Assembly: GCA_028622995.1 (NCBI GenBank)
Contig: JAJQJQ010000015.1
Coordinates: 3,348,001-3,412,000, forward strand
From: Panagrolaimus kolymaensis
Taxonomy: Eukaryota > Nematoda > Chromadorea > Rhabditida > Panagrolaimidae
Length of the DNA: 64,000 bases
Direction of reading: 5' to 3'
Part shown: positions 59,101 to 64,000 of the stretch, piece after piece
How the letters are laid out: the number at the start of each line of letters is the position of its first letter
Position numbering within the stretch: position 1 is the first letter of the stretch
The notes under the pieces: model-generated
The model's input: only the letters and a program-made list of their open reading frames with translations
Database searches by the model: none
Told to the model about the DNA's origin: nothing
Position numbers and translations under genes: made by a program

Positions 59101-60614
59101 TTATAATGCGTTTTCTTGACCATCAAAAACAAAAGCTTGATGTTCCTTCCTTTCTTTGAGTTTTCGTTCAAATGCCTTCCGTTGTGATGGTTTGATTCTT
59201 TCGAATGGTCGATCTTTATCTTCTAATGCTTCTAATTTAGTAGCCAATTCTTTGTACAAAATCCATTCATCGGTTGAAACTTTAGCCACTTGAGTTGCAA
59301 AAATTCCATCATTTGTATCAAGAATACGGTAGAGAGGCGGATTTTCCTAAAAAAAAGAAAGATAAAGAACGTCATAAAAGTGATGTAAAATAATTTAAGA
59401 AAAGTCTATGATGTGAAGCATAGAAGTTATGTGTTACTGATCGGTACTTACTAGTTTTAATTGAGGCTTTTTAGGATCAGGAAACTCATACTTTCCAGTT
59501 TTTAACAAGAATTGATGACGATTCATAACATCTTCTAATGAATGTCGACTCCATTTTTTTGATTCAATAAATTCATCACCTTCAATTCCCATATGATAAT
59601 AAATATATTCATAAAGAGATTCAATAAGTTCAAAATTCTTTAAAACGATTTCAGGATCATTCATTAATATTTTAGCCATTTGTGGTCTAGAAAAGAATGA
59701 GCCCATAGCTTCAGCATTTTCAGCCATTAGTTGTTGATTTGATGCAAAAAGTACCGCAGGACAACCTCTAACCACTCTTGCCATGGATCGACCAGCTTTG
59801 ACTCCGCTTCCAATAAATACGGATAAACGTTGAGTAATTTCATTTGAATCAGTACTAAGAAGTTCTTGAGTGTAGCTACAAATGAAGAAAGTTAGAAAAG
59901 GCTATGAAAATAACAAAAAAAAGCCATTACCTTCCAAAGATTCTGATTGAATCTTGAATGGAGAAACCACACAAATCACATAAGCAATCAAGAATTTCAA
60001 TAGATTTATTTCCATTATTTGTAAGAGCAGCAAATAATTGAGGTTTCAAAGTAAAAGCATCAAACAGGAATTCAACATGAACACCAGCTAAAAGTTCACA
60101 TTAAAATTAACAACAACTGCAGCATAAAAGAAAAAGTAACTTACTAGTTTTTATGAGCTCTTTCAAAACATCCAAAATTGCTTCAATTGCTGTTTCATCT
60201 GCCCAAGGAAGTAAAAATTGATGACCACGTTCTTCCACAGTACTAACAACTTTTTTCAAAAAAGCAATAGAAATTTCTTTTTCTTCATTAGATAACATAA
60301 CATTTGGATATTCGGATATATCATGTTTAGGACTAAAATGATATTCAGGACGACGATAAATAGAATTAATCTTACTGACGACATGAATAGGCAGCCAATA
60401 TACCCTAAAAAGAGAAAAAGGATAAATAAGTGTTAGATGATGATGTGGATAAATAAAAGGCAATCATAAAATCGAATCAACAAAACAAAAAAAGTGAGAA
60501 ATCTCTAACGTTTTTGCTTGCTTTGATAAATGAAAGGCTCTTTGCCAGGAAAGAAGCGCAATTTCAAAGAGTGGATTTTTTTGTTTGTAAAAGATTATTT
60601 TCAATCAACTCCAT
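59101..60614 (-). CDS. mTERF-domain protein (mitochondrial), one-base frame break
   Basis: Proteins of this family bind mitochondrial nucleic acid and control transcription or ribosome assembly; that role is family knowledge. Downstream exons 60404-60145, 60087-59931, 59875-59452 and 59346-59101 are firm. They carry helical pairs of mTERF type: KPQLFAALTNNGNKSIEILD, CGFSIQDSIRIFG, a VRGCPAVLFASNQQLMAENA repeat with the family's proline-based turn, and DPEIVLKNFELIESL. A likely first exon (60614-60510) joins in phase only if the T7 run at 60,576-60,582 is one base shorter; then the total is 396 residues, a normal family length. No classical mitochondrial leader is visible. Confidence 0.7.
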
Positions 60615-61280
60615 TCGAGGAGGTTATAACTTATAACTAAAGTGTTAGAGAGAAGCCATTTTTTAAAACAAGTAAAGCCATTTTAATGTCGAGAAACTTT
60701 CATAATCTCCTCTGCTTTCTTTAATCTTTGAAATCGTAAGAAATAACAAAATCCATTAAATCCTTCCAGCTTATCGATCGATCCCTAATGATTTTAAAAG
60801 CTATCAAAATCATTTTTTGATTTTTAAAGAATTTCTCAAAACTACATAAAACTGATACATGCAAATATTCTTTAGCAAGGATGAAAGTTTGCGCAAACGC
60901 CGAATAACAGTGGAAATAAAACCCAAAAGCTCACGCCACCCTTATTTTTTCCTTCAATAGGACTTTAGTAAGCAATGTTCGGTTAAAATTTTCATTGATT
61001 AATTTTTTCGATAGTCTAAAAAAATTATTCAAGTAAATCATGAACGAATTTGAATACCTTTGGAAGTTTCTGAATTGAACATACAAACATTTACCATTAA
61101 ATTGGCAAATTGTTCCATCATTCGTTTTCTTCGTCTTTAGCAACATCGGCGGAAAAAGTAAAGGTTTCTTTACTTCTTTCTTTTTTTTTGTAGCTGCTTG
61201 CTTCTCTTTATTTTACATATTTTTTTATTAGCTGCTAATTTAGTCTAATTGTTTCTATTAATCCCTTTAACATTGTAAGC
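60615..61280. other. Divergent intergenic region, mTERF-like / psr-1
   Basis: These 666 bp should hold both promoters. An open minus-strand frame (61,146-60,931) was not joined to any gene. Confidence 0.5.
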
Positions 61281-62699
61281 ATGGGTAAAGAAGAAATGCA
61301 GAGATATCAAGAAGTTATAAGACGTGCTAAAAGAGATGCTCGTTCAGGTATTTTTAAAGTTTTTCTTCAACTTTTATTAAATTTTATTGTTTTTTTTTTT
61401 CAGAATTACGAACAGAGGATTGGAATCGAAAACGTTTTGCTGAATCATTTCCTGATTTATATTTTACTGAAAATATTATCCGTGTTTCAAATCCAACGGT
61501 AGAAGATTTTGAAAGAGAATATAAAATGCCTGGAATTCCAGCAATTTTAACTAATTGCATTGAACATTGGCCTGCAATGAAAGAATGGACTATTGATGTA
61601 AGGGTTTTATTAAGCTTTATACTTACCCGAATGATTACTTTTTCAGAAGCTTGCTATACGATTTCGAAATCAATCTATGAAAGTTGGAGAAGATGATGAT
61701 GGTTCGAGCGTTAGAATGAAATTAAAATACTTTGCTAAATATATGGAACTTAATGAAGATGATTGTCCATTGAATGTATTTGATAGCTCTTTTTGTGAGG
61801 TATGTTTATGCTTGATATTTCTCAGCGTTAACGTTAGTGCTATCGACCTTATCCAATTTAGTCTTTATAAGCTATACATTCATCATCGTCATTTTTAGAA
61901 ACACAAGCTTCGCCAACTTCTTGCTGATTATCTTCCATTAAAATATTTCTCTCATGATTTCTATCAATGTGCTGATTCAAGTCGTACTCCACCAAATCGT
62001 TGGTTTATAATAGGGCCGCGCCGATCTGGAACAGGAATTCACGTGGACCCCATGGGAACGAGTGCTTGGAATGCTTTAATTTCTGGTATAAAACTATGGT
62101 GCATCTTTCATCCAAAAACTCCTGATTATCTTGTTAAACCTGTATCAACTGAAAAGGGTAAACATCCTGATGAAGCAATCACATGGTTTACAACAGTTTA
62201 TAATCGAGTGCTATCAAATGATTGGCCAAATAATTATCCACCAATTGTTGGTCTTCAAATGGCTGGTGAAGTTATGTATGTTCCATCTGGTTGGTGGCAT
62301 GTTGTGCTTAATATTGAAGATACTATAGCTGTAACAGAAAATTTTTGTGATGAAAGTAATTTCGAAAGATGTGTTAAGAAAGCATATTTATCAAGGCCAG
62401 CATTTTTGGAACATTGGATTGAAAGATTGCGATTATATCATCCAAAATTTTATGAACAAAATCAAGATATTATTAGACGGGTTCAAAAGCCAAGGTTTTA
62501 TGCAGATTCTTCAAGTTCCACAAGTTCTGATAGTGATAACGATGGAGATCAAAAGCTGGATGAAGAAAATTTCTTTCAAATTACTCATAAAAGGTACGTT
62601 ATTTGCACACTTGCTTTTCTTATTCATAAGCAAGCTATTTTCAGAAAAATCTTGCCTCCATCTGAAATGCCAGATGTTCGTCGTCCTCGGGTTAATTGA
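61281..62699 (+). CDS. psr-1: JmjC oxygenase, JMJD6/PSR-1 ortholog
   Basis: This is a 2-oxoglutarate and iron dependent nuclear oxygenase, known in the family for lysyl hydroxylation of splicing proteins, with reported arginine demethylation; in worms PSR-1 is linked to corpse clearance. Five exons (61281-61347, 61404-61597, 61647-61799, 61899-62593, 62645-62699) give 387 residues against 403 in human JMJD6. The JmjC iron ligands are His186 and Asp188 in SGTGIHVDPMG and His272 in PSGWWHVVLN, positions nearly equal to the human ones. Other conserved blocks include RMKLKYFAKYME and PPNRWFIIGPRRSG. A C-terminal serine-acidic run (SSSSTSSDSDNDGD) parallels the human polyserine tail. Intact. Confidence 0.95.
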
Positions 62700-62895
62700 T
62701 AATACTGGTAATTTGTCTACTTTTGTGTCTTATTCGCCTTAACTTTTCTTTTTTTGCCATTTATGTATTCATTCTTTTTGATGTAAAATTTGGATCTCAA
62801 TAAACTCATTTATACTTAAAAAATCATAGCCAAAATTATGTAACAAAAATAAAGTGTTTATTAAAATTTCAAACACAAAATCAAAACATAATGTG

Positions 62896-63697
62896 TTATT
62901 TCTTTTTACCAACTAACTTTTTTCGTTGTTTCTTTGAAAGCTTATGTGATTTTCCTTTGGGTACTTCCATTTGTGGTGGAACAAAAGTTGAAGATGATGG
63001 TTGTTCAAACACCTAAAAAGCGTCGCAAATAAGCTTAAAATCGATGGTTGAAGTGAACTTACTTCATTTGATTTCTTTTTAGCAGTAATATCAATGCAAT
63101 GTAAAGTTGAAATCATTTCTTCAATTTCTAAACAATCTGAACCAAAACCAATCGTATTTACTTTTGGAAGGTTTAACGCTTTTGAAATTTCGGTTGATAA
63201 TTCAGGGATAACATAAAATTTTGTTTCTTTTGTTCCGCTGAAATTTTATTTATATTTAGTGAAGAAATAATGAAAAATTCACTCACTTTGTAGCCAATAA
63301 TCCCATCACCTGTCCCACTGCACTTGGAGATATCATAGTTGAGTCGAGTAATATCCATTTTAACTTATTGTTATTGTAAGCTTTTAAAGTTTGCCTTAAT
63401 CCAATGGTAATAAGCTTATCCTAAAATTTAACACATTAATTCATAAAAGAGTTTCTAAAAAATGAATCAAACCTTGTTAGGAAATGCTTCAGTTGATGAA
63501 GATGAAGGAATTGGATTTTCATTTGACAATGTTGCATCTTCTTGAACTTTAAATTTATTTGCAGCTTTCTGACGAATCTTACCAGCAGAAATTAGGAATT
63601 GAGAAAGAGATTCGAATGATATTTTATTTTCATCAATATGAAAGTTGATATGAAATGATGATGTTACATAAGGTCGAGGTGGACCACGTCTAATCAT
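62896..63697 (-). CDS. RNase P/MRP p38-like (L7Ae-fold) protein
   Basis: Four exons (63697-63473, 63420-63287, 63237-63063, 63012-62896) encode 216 residues. Residues about 76-155 fit an L7Ae/L30e RNA-binding fold: LITIGLRQTLKAYNNNKLKWILL, then a VGQVMGLLATKV helix, FYVIPELSTEISKALNLPKV and TIGFGSD. This order matches the Rpp38 subunit of RNase P and RNase MRP, which processes tRNA and rRNA precursors in the nucleolus and binds kink-turn RNA. The C-terminus is very basic (KGKSHKLSKKQRKKL), as in nucleolar proteins. The ortholog call is tentative; another L7Ae-family RNP protein remains possible. The gene converges on psr-1 with about 200 bp between stops. Confidence 0.65.
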
Positions 63698-64000
63698 TTT
63701 CAATATAAATGTTTAAAGTGGAGACCAAAAACACACGAACGATGATTGTTCTCAATCAAAGCTTCAACAAACATTTTTAGTAAACTTTTTTTGAATTAAA
63801 ACTAAAACTTTGGCCAAAAGAGGCTATCTTGCCAGAAAAGCGAACACGAAATTTTGTTGGACTTTGGAATTTTCAAGGTCCAAAACTTAACATTATTTTT
63901 TGCAATTTTAGAATTTGATGTATTTTTTAATTCATAACCGCTGAAATGCTCGGAGCAAGCTTACCAAGCACCTTCAAATACCTAAAAACCGCGTATTTCC
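63698..64000. other. Window end, no supported gene
   Basis: About 300 bp upstream of the p38-like gene; probably promoter. I see no coding exon with confidence. Confidence 0.4.

Overview
The window is nuclear DNA from a nematode. It is very AT-rich, its genes have many short introns (mostly about 45-100 bp) ending in TTTTTAG or TTTTCAG, and the families are worm-like: a worm-type tyrosine phosphatase, BTB proteins, an F-box-like tail, a CK1-type pseudokinase, paired 7TM receptors, and orthologs of C. elegans pash-1, mab-20, psr-1 and cogc-2. The family mix looks most like a clade IV (panagrolaimid/strongyloidid-like) worm, but that placement is an inference. Exon models below were built by hand from splice sites and reading phase; in the complete models the exon lengths sum to whole codons except at two single-base breaks that are flagged.

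Layout. 1-4,000: the 5' part of a BTB gene (-), a GC-rich hAT-type element, an active-looking tyrosine phosphatase (+) and a second BTB/SKP1-fold gene (-). 6,592-10,878: a secreted cysteine-containing protein (-) with one 2.5-kb intron. 15,012-20,208: the microRNA-processing factor Pasha/DGCR8 (-), split inside its first dsRNA-binding domain by a 2.3-kb LTR retrotransposon with two identical-looking LTRs and only a gag gene. 20,828-22,699: a HAT-repeat protein with an F-box-like tail (+). 25,164-28,123: a complete secreted semaphorin-2 (mab-20) (+). 28,336-29,960: a small two-helix membrane protein (-) carrying tRNA-Asp on the opposite strand of an intron. An initiator tRNA-Met lies at 31,448.

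32,840-43,445 is a gene-free satellite domain. It begins with degenerate repeats containing GAGAACCGAT, continues with T/G-rich modules that carry covarying hairpins, and ends with six units of about 1.05-1.65 kb. Each unit combines a tandem array of about 35-bp monomers (core GAGAACCGT), small TTC-loop hairpins and a tRNA-like pair of Pol III A and B boxes on the minus strand.

46,449-51,526 holds two tandem paralogous 7TM receptor genes. A 1.2-kb hAT element has landed exactly on the last splice donor of the first, turning its GT into GC. Then come tRNA-Phe, a CK1-like pseudokinase (+), COG2 (-), a 258-bp hAT-type MITE, an unrecognised coiled-coil gene (-), an mTERF-like gene (-), the JmjC oxygenase psr-1/JMJD6 (+) and an RNase P/MRP p38-like L7Ae protein (-).

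The genes do not form one pathway. The common themes are recent transposon damage to host genes (pash-1 and the first receptor) and a long homogenising satellite with possible Pol III activity.
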